A stretch of 64,000 nt of DNA from Clitoria ternatea (Eukaryota > Streptophyta > Magnoliopsida > Fabales > Fabaceae): assembly GCA_037962975.1 (NCBI GenBank), contig CM075675.1, forward strand, positions 46,546,501-46,610,500. Reading direction: 5' to 3'. Below the pieces are notes generated by a model. That model did no database searches. It saw nothing but the letters and a program-made list of their open reading frames with translations, and was not told where the DNA came from. Every line of letters begins with the position of its first letter. Positions within the stretch are counted from its first letter, which is position 1. Both the position numbers and the translations under genes were made by a program. This document shows, piece after piece, positions 33,945 to 49,100 of this stretch.

Positions 33945-36900
33945 ATGATGACCGAATTGGTGGCCCGAACGGGTCGGCATCAACAGCGATATGAAAATGG
34001 GTATCGCCTTATTGCTGGGTTGGTACTTCATTTCCATTTTTTTAATTTTTTATTAAATATTAACTGCATTTTTATGTGTCATTTTACTTCTTAAAATCGC
34101 GTACAAGTTATTATGGTACTTTAAGTGAGGTAAAGTAAATTTTTTTAATTTGTTCTGTTTTGTGATACATGTAATTTTTGCTCTGCACTATGTTCATGTT
34201 GAGGTTTAGAATTGAGTAAACCCTTCAACAAGTTATTGAGACTGTTTGGTTCAAAATTTTAAAGACTTTAATTTCGTCTTGCGAGATCAATTTAGTTCTT
34301 TTAGGTAAAAAATAGTAAAAAAGGACACCTTTTTTTAAATGATTTTTTTAGCGGTGATTTTAAAACTTGAGAGATCAAATTGTTTACTTCATCCAATCTC
34401 TCGTTTTGAATTGAAGTTGGGGGTTTTAGAGACTTCTAGAACTTTATTACTGCCGGAAATTGAAATCTTGCAGTCTGCAAAAGTATTTTTGAACTCTCTG
34501 CAGGTGCAATTGCATTTCCTATATCTTGTAATGATAATATAATAATTTGTTCAATTTTGTAATCGCTGCTGCTGTTTTAAATCCTACACCATGTTTGCAT
34601 TGCATGTATGAAAGAAGTGACTTTTTCTTTTATGAAATATAATAATTAAACAACGTTTTCATTGGTTGGTGATTCGTTTTTAATGGTTGAGGTAAAAGAT
34701 GGACTGGTAGTATGTTGCATGTACTTGTTGTCTTAGTAGGAAAGCAAAGTTTGATATTGACCAAATTGATACTTTTTTAATACAATAAATAGTAATGATT
34801 TATTTATTGATTGATTGGTTAGTGTGAAAGAAATGGGATCTTGTATGGGCTCTGTGGAAGAATATCTGTAGTTAGTGGAGTCATTTTTATCGTTCCTTGA
34901 TCACCTTTTTTTATCTTAATTAATTTAATATTATAAATATAGGAACTTTTGAATTTGTATATTGATGGGTCATTGGATGAGGTAATAACTGCTATCATAG
35001 ATTCTGTGACTGACTTACTGTTGTCTGGGCTTGTGCTTAAGGTCATATCATGGTGTGTCTTTCAGAGCATTTTTTTGATCTGGTTTCACAGTGGCTTCTG
35101 CAATTAAGAAACGAATAAGGGAAAGGTTATAGATTTGGAAGATGTGGAATTTTGGATTTTATGTGCCCTGTTACTGTAATGTTAGACTGTAATTTGTCTT
35201 GCAAATGGAGATGCTGAATTGATTAAACAGTGGAGCTGTATGAAACGTTCTGTTTGGTTCCCTGAATTTAGTATGTTTTGCACTTCATTTTAGCGATGCA
35301 TGGAATCCTGGAACTGGCAATAGCATGCAGCAACTATCTGCCTCTTGGTTGAGATTCTTTGGAGTCTTGAGTCCTTGACTCTTGACTTCCTTATCCGGTC
35401 CATGCTTGTTATATTTCTGAGCACGTGGTATTTTAATCTCTAAACAGTGCTGCAAAAGCACTATAGTGACTTGAATGTAAAAGGGGTAACCTAGTGCTAT
35501 AAGAGCTCCCGCTATGTGTGAGGTCCAGGCCAGGGCTGAAACCACTTAGTGGGTCTAATGTAGACAACCTTACCTTGCATTTGTAAGAGGCTGATTTCAC
35601 GGCTTGAACTTGTGACTTTCAAGTCACATGGCCGCAACTCCAACTATTGCGCTAAGGTTCCCCTTCAATCTTGATAATTTGATAAATCTTCATCTTGGCT
35701 TGTATGTTGGAGTCTTGATGGCTTTGAGAGTTTTTTAGAGGATTACTTTAAAATATTATGTAGATTGAATAGTATATGATCTGGAAAACATGACTTGTCA
35801 GATTTTAGCGAATGGAGTAGATTTTGAATAGCAGTCTAACTGTGAATAGATTTGGTTTGGGTTTATTACTGACATAAATATAGGACAGGGATCATTGTTT
35901 TGTTCTGTTTTCATCGTATGGTCGTCTATTCTATACTGTTAACTTTTGTCATATGGATGATTTCTTATACTTTAATTATGCAATTATTTAGTCCCGCTAA
36001 AATCAAGTTGCAGATTTTTCACCAAAAGAATAGGGAGAGAGATGTTGGTTTGCCAGTTTTTTTGACCTTTTAGCTGAAGCATCTTTAACTATGTAACCAA
36101 ATTTTTTACCTGGGAATTACTTGAAGTTTGAAAAGTTGGGTTCAAGTGATCTGATCTATCGATGCTATTTGGATTGCAGGTGTGTTCCATTTAGGTATAA
36201 AGATGGGGATCACTGTGGGAATTCTTCTTCTGAGAAGATTGTCGAAGTGCTTATGATTAATTCATCCAGTGGTCCAGGTCTTTTGTTTCCAAAGGTATGA
36301 TGTTTGTAAACACAGATTATATTCTTTTATGTCTGTATTAGTTTATTGAGTTACTTCTAGTGCACAGCACTTGCAGGTATGGTTTCTCTATTGATTCACA
36401 TTCAAGAATTTTATGATGCAGTCATTAGTTTTGGATGGATCTGATGCTTGAAACAGCTCAAAGGAAGAATTCATTATTTAATTCTTAAGATATTTGGAGG
36501 CTGTTTTGCGTGCTTTTAGCCTCCCCCTCCTAAATTATTTTCATTGTTAATAACAACAAATCATAACACCCTAGTACACACCCCAGTGTAACTTTGCTTC
36601 AACTTCCTGTTCATGTGGTATTTACTGTTGTCGCGATAAGATTTCAAACCTATTTGGGATGACAAGAGCGATTAATGGCACTTAGATCCTCTGTTACTCT
36701 AAAAATAGCAAAGGGTCCTGTTAGAAACATAAATTACACAATTAGTTTTCGCTTAAACTAATGGCCCTATCTCCCTAATAGACAGTCCTGTGGAAGAAGA
36801 GGATGCCAATTACCAATCGATTTGGTTTTGTGGCAAAACTAAAATGGTCATATAAGATTGCCTTCAAATTGTATTGTGCAAAACTGAGGTAGTTTATTTC

Positions 36901-38334
36901 CTGTCAATAATTCATGCTCTTTTGTTTTTTGGAAGTTGTCATTCGTTGTTATTGGTCCTTCAATACTAGTCATGATGGCTTAATTGATGAAAGGAAAGAA
37001 CCCACAAGCCTTGTAGCTTGCTATTTCACATATTCAATATCATAAAATTCTGTTATGTGCATGAATGATACAAGTTCACCGTATCAATGTGTGGGTGGCA
37101 TGTCGTAAGTGATTTTTTTGGAATAGAAAAAGGATTTTCTTTATACATAACAGGAATAAGTGATTTTTTCTCTATTAATCTGAAAGAGGAACAGCAAGTT
37201 AATAAGGTTCTGAAATTTCATAATCCTAACTTAAAACAACAAATTGGGTACCCTATATTTCACCTAGGCCAACTTTTAACACTTGAATAACCTGGCTCGG
37301 ATGCTATTATAAATTTGTTGTAACAACCTATATTGAACATACTGATGAGACACCGCTAATAGATTGTACAATATGCTGTTGTAAAAGATTTTACTCCTTT
37401 ACAATAAATTATCTGCAACTTTATAGCAAGGATATGTTTTTGTAAATTAATGTGGTTGAAAGCTATAATCTTTTTTTTTTTTTTGAATGGCTCCTGAGTG
37501 AAAATCTTATTTTCCGATTGTTGTGATTTGCTTTGCTATTGAAGGGAGGTTGGGAGAATGATGAAACTGTTGAGGAGGCTGCTGCAAGAGAAGCTATTGA
37601 AGAAGCAGGTGTCCGAGGAGACCTAATGGTGAAAAGCTTCTCTGCATTAATGAATCGATCCAAACCTTTTATCTTCTGTAACATTGTGATGTGTTTTTAC
37701 CTGTGTTTGAATTTCTTGGAGGAGTCCAGGAAGCTTACTGAAAACAAAATCATTTTCTCATCATATGTGACTGGTCAGTCGATAACGGTTACAAAATTTT
37801 CCTAAAGAGTAATTGAAAAAACCAGATAACATGTTAGGAGCAAGAATTTGGGAATATGTTGGCCAAATTTATACCTATAAATAGTATGGAATATTATCAC
37901 ATAATTGTCTTGGATGCAGGCACACCTTCAGAATTAAGCAAAAATCTGTGGCGGGTTTCTTTGAACCTTTAATTCTTAAATTTATGTCCCTTGAATCCCC
38001 TTGTCTCTTGTTTTATTTGGAAGGATGCATGCAAAGCAATGGTTTTTTTGATAAATGTTGCTACTTGGTGTGTCAGGATTTTCTTGGGTACTATGAATTT
38101 AGGAGCAAGACCCACCAAGATGAGTTCAGTCCAGAAGGTTTATGTAAAGCAGCAATGTTTGCCTTGTTTGTGAAGGAAGAACTAGATTCATGGCCAGAGC
38201 GAAGCACCAGAAATAGGAGTTGGTTGGCCGTATCAGAGGCACTAGGAAGCTGTCGGCATGCATGGATGAGGGATGCCCTACAATGCTTCTCTAAATGGCA
38301 TGAGGCTAAGTTGGTGAGTGCAAGGGAACATTAG
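33945..38334 (+). CDS. NUDT16-like: Nudix hydrolase, NUDT16/12/13-like (four exons, 176 aa)
   Basis: Exons 33945-34018, 36180-36294, 37545-37628 and 38077-38334, all with GT-AG introns of 2161, 1250 and 448 bp. The spliced frame is open for 176 residues and ends in TAG. The Nudix box, which coordinates catalytic Mg2+ for hydrolysis of nucleoside-diphosphate-linked (X) compounds, is complete at residues 64-86: G64, E70, R78, E79, E82, E83 and G85. N-terminal LVARTGRHQQRYENG and the later DEFSPEGLCKAAM stretch are typical of the plant NUDT12/13/16 group, related to diphosphoinositol-polyphosphate phosphatases; the exact substrate is inferred from the family. No obvious cleavable signal is seen. 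Two adjacent ATGs (33945, 33948) are possible starts. It is convergent with KEG, whose stop codon lies 1.9 kb away. Confidence 0.92.
35479..35667 (-). mobile_element. Au-like SINE in intron 1 of the Nudix gene
   Basis: Reverse complement of this interval follows the Au SINE consensus as I know it: a tRNA-derived head with an A-box-like TTAGCGCAATAGTTGG and a B-box-like AGTTCAAGCC, then the conserved body with a TAGCGGGAGCT motif near the 3' end. It lies opposite to the gene. Possible flanking duplications (CTTGAAT and CTTGATA) are weak. It is well diverged from the consensus, so old. Confidence 0.8.
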
Positions 38335-40194
38335 TGACATTTGTATGAGGCACTGATAAAAGGATTAGTGACATTTACTTAGGGAAGATATTTCTATCAG
38401 GATTATGTATTTTGCTTTTCTCAAGTCTCTGGATTCATCTCTGACTTTTTTTTATTCAGAGCAATTCATATTATATTTAATTAGATACTTGCTTATCTAC
38501 TTAATTTTTCTCTCGTGAGTTTTTATTTGAGTAATGAAGGAACATCCATTTTGCAATTTGGCTAAATGCTTGTTCGTTGTTTTCACGCGGCATTTATTCT
38601 GATATGATTTTCCCTTTATCTTTCAATTTTGCTTCATGCGTACAATTAAGAGAAAAAAGGTTTCTTTTCTTATTCATTGGTGTAATGGTGTGTGATTTAT
38701 TTAACTAAGTAACTAATTCAACTTTTTACTCTAACCAAACGATTTTAAAAAACTTTCTTAAATGACCCCACGCTTCATTCTTTATTTTTTATTTTTTTAT
38801 ATTTTATTGTAAAACTGTATTTGATATTTTATTATATGTTGTAAATAAAATAAAATTTAGAAATATAAACTATAGGTAAATGGATTACCCATATTTACCA
38901 TTTGTGGATAGAATAAATTTGTGAATGAAAGTATGAAAAAAATTCTCCATGTCTAGGTTAACAAGGGGATTTACAGGTTTTTTAGAATTTAATTATTTAA
39001 AGGTTGATTTTCTTACATGAAATTGAACCTAAAATCGAGATTGTGATGATTTGGAATCATTTGTTTGAAAAACAAATGAATTGGTAAATTTAGAATAAGC
39101 GAAAGGCTAAAGAAATAATATTGAAAAATGTAGAATCAATATCAAGATTTAAAAATATTTAAAGGATAAAAAAGTTGCCAATTATTTATATATTATTTTA
39201 AATATAATTGGTAATTAAGATTTTTATTTTAAAACTTTATTTAATAATTTATCTAAAAAAGAAGAGGACCATCCTAAACAATGGTATAAGTGATACCCTT
39301 ATAACTTAGGGTATTATTTCAAATATGAAAATAACTTTGTAACCTAGGTTATAGATTTCGATTTGGAAATAACCTTACCACTTGTGAGGATAAGATTTTA
39401 TAGAGATGGTTGCTTTATTTCTTTCTCTTGGTGTTTCGGTCCTAAGAGTGCTTGTTGTAAATACCATTTGCCTGCCTTGCCTTTATGTGGCTTTTAATGA
39501 AATTTTATCAACAAAAGTAAATAAGAACCGAAAACAAATCTCACGAAGATTAGAATATGTTAACAAAACATGAAAGTCAAGAATCTAACTATACACGTCT
39601 ATTAATTTTGAGCCTAATTAATCTATCCCTGCACATTCTCCATTTACGTCAGTGCTGTGACCTAGCAATGAATTGGTCATGACAATGAATTCTTTGTGAA
39701 ATAAGAAAGTAGGGTTAAATTGCAGACGTTGTATAATGGAATCAATTCTCTATTCAAGAATTATGCAACTGCATAATGGTGAGTCAAAAAAATGCATTAA
39801 GTTGATTGTTGAGTACAATTTGTACAATAATATGAAATAAACATATATATAATGATATACACCTCAAAATCTGGGACTACAAACTTGTGAGTAATAATGA
39901 ATATAAATGGGCCAACTGCCAATATTTGTTTTAGCTGCCTTTAAATGTCCACACTCGGTCAGCAAGCCAATTATCCTTTCCCCACTTTCAATCCTTTCAC
40001 TGTTTATTAACATCAATCAATACACGTGTCCAAACTGTATTTCAACCTTCAAAACGGAGTTAAAGTTCAGAGCAGCAGAGCGCACGATGCTTACCACTTC
40101 TTTGCACAAGCTCAGGCCCAGAAAAACATAGGCTAAAGAGCTGAATGAGAAAATCAAGTTATGATACAAGCTTCCATGTTACTAAAATAGCATA
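38335..40194. other. Intergenic region between the convergent Nudix and KEG genes
   Basis: AT-rich. It should hold the 3' UTRs of both genes, but no single cleavage site can be assigned. No further gene recognised. Confidence 0.65.
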
Positions 40195-43100
40195 TCAGTT
40201 CTCATCAAGGGCAAGATCAGCAGGGTCCCCAATCCAGGGCCTCCCTTCCCTCCACCGGAATTTTATTCTTAGTTTGCCATTTGCATCTACCCCTACAACC
40301 TGTCCCTTGCTGGCATGTGTCTCCATTCCCCATCCCCATCGTGGGGTCACCAGTCCGTCTCTGATCCTTACTTTGTCCCCTACTTTGAATGGCTGAACAC
40401 GTTCCATTTCCCATGCTTTACAAAGCCATAGTTTATCCATAAAACAGAATGCCACCCACAGGTCCTCGTCTTCCATCCGATGTACGACACCTATGCTTGA
40501 ATGGCTCACTTCTCCCCAATGGTGGGTTGGGGTTGAAACTGATGCTTTAACCCTTACCCAGTCTCCAATACAGAGCTCCTTCTCTTCTACCACCTCCACT
40601 TCTGATGGGTCCAACATCCATGTTTTGGATCCTGCTGGGGTGTATATTCTAAGTTTTCCATCAGCATCAATTGCTTGTATAGTCCCAATACTAGCATGGG
40701 TGTGCCCTGACCATCCAAATCTTGGTTGCTTAACAGATTGCTTAACTCTAACTTTCTGTCCAACAAAGAGTTTGCCAAATCTTTCAAGATGGGAACTTGG
40801 TCCAACCCATTTTTCTTGCTCCCCACAAAAGCCAACAAAAGTGCTTCTGTCCACTTCATTGCCTTCATACCCTATTCCTTGAACAACACCAACACTACCT
40901 GGACCAATAGATTTCCAATGATTTGCATTATCTTTTAACCTCACCCACTCTCCCACTTCAAACATTTTCTCAATCTCAAGGTCTGAAGGATCTCCTCTCC
41001 AAAGTCCAGGCAAACCAAAGAATGCGACCCTGACCTCCCCATCAGCATGAATACTGGTTATAACCCCTTGAGATTCAGGGTTAGCTCCTCTCCAACCCCA
41101 CCTTGGTTCAACCAAACCCATTCGAAACCTAACATACTGCCCGACTTTAAAGCTAGGAACCTTTTCAACATCTGTATAATGAGTGATCCACTTCCCTTTA
41201 CGGAAACAGCAAGCCAACTCCAAGTATCCAGAATCCTGTACGCTATGCACAACAGCTAAACTTTCTCTCCCAACACTATTCCAGTCATAACTTGGTCTGG
41301 TTCCTAGGCTTGGTTTTGAGCGTACCCAATCCCCAACTTCAAATCCTGGAAGCCGTTCTGCATCTCCAGGAGAAACTTTCCACAAGCTCTGCCTTCCGGT
41401 GACCTTCACCTACAAAGAAAACAACAAAATTGCTTCTAATTTGCAATCTCAGGATGAAATCACTAATAAAATTGTCAATGAAATGTTATATATTAAGTTT
41501 ATCTAATCCCATAGTTAGTGGTCAATATTTTAATTGAATTTTCTCAGTTTCTCAGAGAGGAAGTAGATCTGGCGAAGCTAAATGAGGTGGTGCTTTTCTT
41601 AACAAAGTTATTGATCAAGCATCATGTAACTACTGCAGAAGCTATGGCTCTGACAATGGGCAAACTCTTAAGCTGCCCTTACTTGGGTGTAGACCTGAGC
41701 CAATCAATATTTGCCAAATCATTTATTATTATAATATTAATAATAATTATCAAGTCAACTCAAAACTTGAGTTTAGTGTCAACTTAAAATTTCAAGCCCG
41801 AGCCTGTTTGAAACTTTTTCAAACAAATTTTAATTTCAGTGAAATAATCCGCTCCCAAGATGAAGGCTGTTTTCTAGGCAATATTCATACAGTTTTATAA
41901 GCTTTACAAACCTAACCGAGTCTACCACCAGTTGAAATGTATCACAAAAAACTGTATTAGTTTCTACTTAGCAATACTTGTCATGCTACTTAAAGTCATT
42001 AAAGGTGTAGTACCCTGCACAAAAATTAGAAAAAAAACTACTTACATTTAGAGCACCATCCTTGTCAATTCTCACTATTTTTCCAACAGTAGCTGGTGAT
42101 TCATTTGACCACCCAAGCCGTGGCTGAGTAACAGATGACATCACATGAGTTTCTTGTCCCACCTCAAACGGCGGTACTTTCTCCACATCAGTGACTGAGC
42201 AAGAAAAAGGCTTACTCCTGAAGCAAAAAGCAACTCCCATATCACCGTCCTCCTCCAAGCTATGAATTACTCCAATACTATTTCTTGTAATATCCTCCCA
42301 TCCATATTTCGGAGAAGACACTGAAGCCTTCACTCTTACCCAATCTCCAACCTGCTTTTGAGAAAGTAACAATTAAATAGAGCAAGAGAATAATGATGCA
42401 TCTCACAATAAACATGTTGAAAAACAAACTGAAGGTAACAATTGATCAACTTCAACAGAATGAGAATAGCCACCTTAAAATCTTCCACCTTCTCCATATC
42501 AGATGGATCAGCTTGCCAAGGTATGGGTCGATTTGGTATATCTATTATTAATAGGCCATCATTTTCAATCTCACTTATTCTTCCAACACTATGATGTGTC
42601 TCACCACCCCAAGCATATCTAGGTTCTGCAACAGATCGTTTCACACATACCTGATCACCAATCTGCAAGACAAATTTTGTTAAGACAAGCCATGTAACAA
42701 AGAAAGGAGACAAATAAACTACATCATAGAATGAAAATTGTCTGCACTTTTCTTACCCTAAATGGAGGAACATGCTCAACCTCCTCTGGCTCACAATGCC
42801 AAGGATTTGGAAGATAGCTCAGTTCTATTAACAGACTACTGTCTGGTCGGATACAATACACGATGCCAATGCTCCCTGGTGTCACAGATCCTAATCCATG
42901 CTTTGCAGAAGTAAGAGTTGGACGAATACGAACCCAGTCTCCAACCTTGAATTCCTCAACCCGTTCCATCTCTGCTGGGTCAGCTTTCCATCCTCTGGAT
43001 GCTCCAGGAAACCCAACACGGAGGATTCCGTCATCGTCAACACATAACACTGTTCCAATGCTGTCACGTGACTGCCCACGCCAACCAAATCTAACATGGA

Positions 43101-46100
43101 CACAAGTAGTCAATAATATTAAAGGCAAATGCAAAATCAAGGATTGGGAGCATGCCATGCACAAGGCACTAATTAAAAATTTAATAATCAAACATATGTT
43201 GCCTTATAGGCTTCTACGTTATTAATCCCTTCTCTTGTGTAAAATTTAATTCCTCTTTCAAAAAAACAACCTGAGAATAGAATACATAACAACATAACAA
43301 ATGCATAAGTACACGACATAGTCACCAAACTAATTCATCTCTGCAATCACGAGCAAATTTCTTCAAGAATCAATTATATACCAAAGCAATTGTAGTCAAT
43401 CCTAAATGGAAGAAGCACAGCAAGTATATGACTTAGTCACAGAGTCTTGTTCCATTTTTATTTCAATATCTTAAAGAATCACATTGAGTCCCCTGTAAGC
43501 CTACTAAACCTCTTTTAGGAAGGACAAGACTGCCTCACAAATTAACACGAAGGATCATTTAAATGTTCAAAGACCAAATAAATTTCTCTTTCCAGACATT
43601 TGTATCATGTTTTAGAATCTAAGAGATTGACAGTCTGATTTTCATTTATTGCTGGGTAACTTGGCAGCTTCAAACTACACTTACAGTAACTCTTTATTTT
43701 GAATACTTAGAAATCAGGATTCACGGAACAAAGAAACAAAACAAGTAATTTGAAAAACATCTCTGCATTTATGCTCAATTTTAATAAAGTTGTGGGCGAA
43801 GGAAGAAACCAATAGCGTCAAGGAAGTTTCATTAGCTAGCAGGGATCAATGCATTTGGTAGCGGCTTAACACAAATCAAAATTAACTAATCCGCTTATAT
43901 ATAGTATGCAAGTACATACAGCCTCATCTCATGCCCAGTAAATGGTTTTTTTATGTATATTATTTTGTTGGTCATTATTGTTCATGGGACGAGAAGTACC
44001 CTCACCTTAAACGCTATTAATTGGCTTTATCTCTAATCAATATGAGACTTCAACAGTTTGAATAACTAAAATATCTTAGAGGGAGAGAATGATGCATTAT
44101 GGATTAGGATATTATTTTAGGAATAATGTCCTAATTTTTAGGATTGTTAGGTACCTTTTCTTATTCTTAACAATTATATCATATCTTAGGTAAGTTAATT
44201 GTTACCCTATTTGATTAGGATTAAAAGTCAAGTACTTAATCTAATTCCTGGAATAAATGGGAGCAAGTGCCTTGTATTGCAATTACAATATATTTACACC
44301 TTATTCCAAGTCTCTATTTTTTCCTTCCTTACCTAAACCCCAAAATTTCAATCATTGTCAAGAGGGATATGGGAGGTCCATTTGGTTGTATATAAATTTG
44401 GAGAAATGTTTTGTTACCTGATGCTTTTTTTTTAATCAAAAGAAGACAATATAAATCAGAAGAATCATTATCATTAGAATATATGAAAGATATCAAATAA
44501 TATGTTGATTATATTATGTCTAAGAAAATTTTATTATTCTTAGTTTCCATATTTTCTAATATTTTATGATTTGTTTCTTATTTAGTTATTAGATTTATTA
44601 GTACTTTGTGTTTTAAAGACATAATAGATTCTCATTTAACACATCAGCTAATAATATCAATTTAGTTTTCATTATCTTTTATTTCTTTCCGTCCCACAAT
44701 ACCAAGAAACCCATAATTTCAACATGGCACCAAAGCAATACCATCTCAAATTTAAGGTTTGGGCATATGACAACATTAAAACTAGACAGGCTTTAATACC
44801 AAATTAGAAAGACTGGGCTTAATTCACTCTTAAAAGCTAGCTCCTGAAATGAAAGGAGGATTGCCCAAGGTCAGCAATTATGCAAAATCATACCTAGGCT
44901 CTTTTACATCTTCTTTCAGTTGTACATGTTGTCCCCTGTCCAATGGAGTGACTTTTACAACTTCATTGGCCAAAACATTAACCTCTCCAGAACAAAATGA
45001 AACAACCAGATTATCTCTGTCTGGAACACTTTGCACAAAGCCAACACTCTTTGGTCTAGCACCTTGCCATCCATATGTTGGAGTTACGACAGTTCTTTTA
45101 AACTTAACCCAATCTCCCACTTCAAATCTATATACAGTCATTAACAAACAAAATTTCAAACAGATTATTCACATATGGGTAGACAAATATCATACACTAA
45201 AAAAAAAGCTGAAAACAATGTCTTCCACACACATTGTAGGAGATAAATGTACTCCTCTATTCACAAGTGCTTCCATCAGATCTTCAGATATCCATTCTCG
45301 GGGGAGAGCCTCTAAGATGTCACGTAGTGTCTTGCCACTATTATAAAAACAACCCTATCAGTCATAGTAGTGCATTGGAGTTCAATGTGATTAATAGGTT
45401 AAAGTGGACTAACATTCACCAGTTATGTGCAGTTCCAAAGCGATGACAACAGTTTTTTAGATAAGTTTATATTGATAAAAAAATTAAATCAAATTTCATG
45501 AAAATACAGTGCACAATTTGTGAGCTACCTGTGATTTCTGACTTCAATATCAGCATCGGGATTCTTTAGCATAACAATAAGCCAGTCAAGATTTTCACGT
45601 ATCATTTTTGCTGTCTCTGCTGCTATATGGAATGCATTATCACCATCATCATCCTAGCACAATTACATTAGAACCTTCAATGACAAGGACATAAAGCAAA
45701 GCTCCCTTACAAAAGATTGGGAACATGAGTCATACCAACTTCCAACTATTTCACTAAACAAAATTTAAGCAATACATAAGTGGCACACATGCTTACAATG
45801 GTTCACGCACAAAAGTCAGAGCAAAAGGTTCAAATACATATATTAGATATAAGAGCACGACCAAGTAAACAAACATAAGGATACCATTTTTCTATGTCAT
45901 GGAAGAAAATATATATCTGCAAATAAATCAATAGATCATCACAATTCATTTCAGAATAAAAGTCAACTATACATATAAAAAATAGCTTCAATATCCATTC
46001 TGTCATCTCCACTCCAGCTGATTCAACTAATTGAATTTTAATAGGAACCATGTTTCTTAGATTTGTTAGCCCTCAAACCACCTTTAGCCATATAAATTAT

Positions 46101-49100
46101 CATTAAGCTTATACAACCCAAAATAGAGTGCCTACATCAAATATTGAACCCATCAATTATTTAGTTATACAATAAAGTATATAGAAAGTTTTATAAACTA
46201 TATTAGAAATCAGGAAAAAATGAAAAAGGAAGAAATCCCAGAGAATAGAACCATAATCATTAATAATGCTGCCGGAGATTGAAATTTCTACATCATATTT
46301 ATCATTATATTTATATGTGGTCATATGGGGAAAATGGGAACTTGGTATAAAACCTGCAAATTATAATTTGCCCCAGCAGATAGAAGCAGTCCCACACATG
46401 CCTTGGCACCCCTAGCCAAGGCCAAGTGTAGAGGTATACTGTTGTGCACATTACGAATGTTCACATCAACACCAGCAGCAAGAATAACCTGCTCAAAACA
46501 CCCAAAACATATTAATCTAAAGTACAAAACATGCATATATCATCCCCCCAATAAATATTTAAGGATACTTAATCATTCTAGTCATAAATAAAGCTGATTC
46601 ATTTACCTTAACCAAGTCCACATCATCAGTAATAGCAGCTGTATGTAAAGCTGTCCTCCCATTCTGTGAATCCTGGGCGGATGGATCGGCTCCTGCTGCG
46701 AGTAATATCCGCACCAGTTCTCTCCCCTCTATATTTGGCATGAACAAACAAGATCAGATAATTCAACTATTACACTGAGGAGGAGAAGTAACACAAATGA
46801 TATCAACAATATGCATATATTAACTCTTGGATTTGAAGTTTTAATTTGAAGATGAATGGGGATTGGATAGAAAAGTACTGAGTCATAGAAATCAAGTGCT
46901 TAACTGCTTATCATTATAATGATCAAAATGAGTGTTCAATTAAACAATCTAACATAGATATGATAATCCAGGTGACCAGAGTTATCATGTTACAGTAACA
47001 AATACATCTTGACTTCTAGGTACAGCATTTTAACTTTTAAATTAGAATAAATGATTTAGTTGTCACCGTAACAGCACTTTAGCTTTAAGTTAGAGAGATT
47101 TTGAACTTCAAAAGTTTTGCTTTGTGTAAAATACAAAGCCCTAACACTGATTTAATGCATAGTAAGATCAGGCACACTGGTAATACTACAACTACAGGCC
47201 AAGAACCCATAATACAACAAGGCTCCTATCCTAATAACAACAACAGAGTTTTAACAACTCACTAATATATATAATAATATTCCAATCCGAATTAAATAAG
47301 GAACAAACTAGGAAACATGATGAAATTAAGAAACCCCTTATATTGCTTCTTAATTAGAGAATTAATTGATGTCACTATATATTTTAAAATATTTTAAACA
47401 TTTAATGTCATTCATGATAATACTTTTCCATGAAAATGAGTTGGCACAGGTAAGATTCAGATATCTACTTAAGAAAGTAAAGTTACATAATGACTCCAAC
47501 ATCCCAAACATATGGTTATTGAAAACTGTCTGATCTTGGGAAAATCAGAGTATGGAAGGAAAACTGCAAGCTAATTTTAAAAAATAAGCAGTTATGATTG
47601 ATTTCTAGGTAGCACGGGGTCAAAGGGGTTTCTTTGAAGGCTGTTTGGAGAAAAATGTATGGGAAAGTTCAAGTCAATTTTAACCTTTTACATTTTTATG
47701 TGGAGTTTTTTATTTTGTTTTTAACTTCTATGTTCAACATATTAAAGTGGTAGATCTAAGAAATAATCCTATAAATCTGGATTCTGGACAGCAAATCAAG
47801 AATAGTAACAGTATACAAAGGCTGAAGAGAATACAGGTGCAACATGTGCAGAAAGAATGGAGCTTATTTCTCTCTTGTGTTCAAATCACTCACTCAAGAT
47901 TGTCTGTCAGTTATTCACCATTCCGTTCAATTATGACTTGCTGTTTCAGATCCCAGTAGGGTGGCTTAAGAAATAGAGAAGATCTTGAGGGGCGTTTCCA
48001 GTATGGAATGAAAAAACAGGCGAGAGATTATCATGTTAGCTGAGAAATCTATTGCACAACTAAGATTAATGGGTCTTGCAAATTCCGTTTCCGAAACGCT
48101 TTAGCAGTTAAGTTGTTAAAATGCTTTCCTTCAGAGTACTATTCAGTGCAACAAATTATTCCGAAAAATATGCTTCTTAGAAGCAGAATAATGGGACATG
48201 TTTTAGATATTGGATGATTGCCATGGATTTCTGATCTATATTTGATACTATAGATGTATATTTGTATTTCATGGAGATTTGCAGCATCATAGGAATCAGA
48301 ATTGTATCTCAGAATTGTAATTTCAGATTTATGATTATACAGGAGTTCAGCTAAAGTTAGATTATCCTGGATTGTTTCATCATAAAACCTGTTTTCTTAC
48401 TTGTTTCCCTCCATCATAAATCTCCCCCTAAATTCTACAATCAAAGATTCCCATTTATATGAATATTTGGAAGTCCAAAACTCTCAAAACAATGAAGTAT
48501 ACCACTTTCATGGTCTTTCTTAGAAGCAGCTGCCATGCACAACGCAGTGCCAATAGGACTTGGCATGTCAATTGCTCTGGCAATCTCATCAGAGGTTGCA
48601 ACTTCCACCCATCTCTTCACAACAGCAACATTCCATGTTGCCACACACAAGTGCAGTGGTCTGCAACATCAGAATAAAACATATGGTTTGTTGAGTATAT
48701 ATGCATGTGAGACAAATTACAATTCAACATAAATGACAACTAAAAATAACAACAAATCCTTGCCAGTATCACACTATTTGGGTTCAATTATATAGGAAAT
48801 GACACATTAAAATAATTTCCTGTATATTATTGTAACTATGGAACAAAACCACCCCAGATTTTATAATCTAAAATTGCATGAAATATGATAAAAAACCAAA
48901 GCAGGGTAATTCTCATATTCTAACTATGGTTAAAATATCAGATTGATCCTCTGAAAGTACAATAGTCACACCCAGTGGTAAATTAGCTGTTTAAAATATA
49001 AATGTTTTTTTTTTTGGGTAGAATTTGCAATGAATTTCCTAGTAAAAATTGTAAGTATTAAGTAAGGATTGAAGAACAGAAATCCTTACTCAAAAGGTGT

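Noticed and set aside
35479..35667. tRNA gene on the minus strand
   Set aside because: A-box and B-box-like words are present, but no cloverleaf forms and the body follows the Au SINE.
41518..41787. 89-codon open frame opposite to KEG
   Set aside because: It lies entirely within KEG intron 15 and ends in a low-complexity run of Ile; no similarity.
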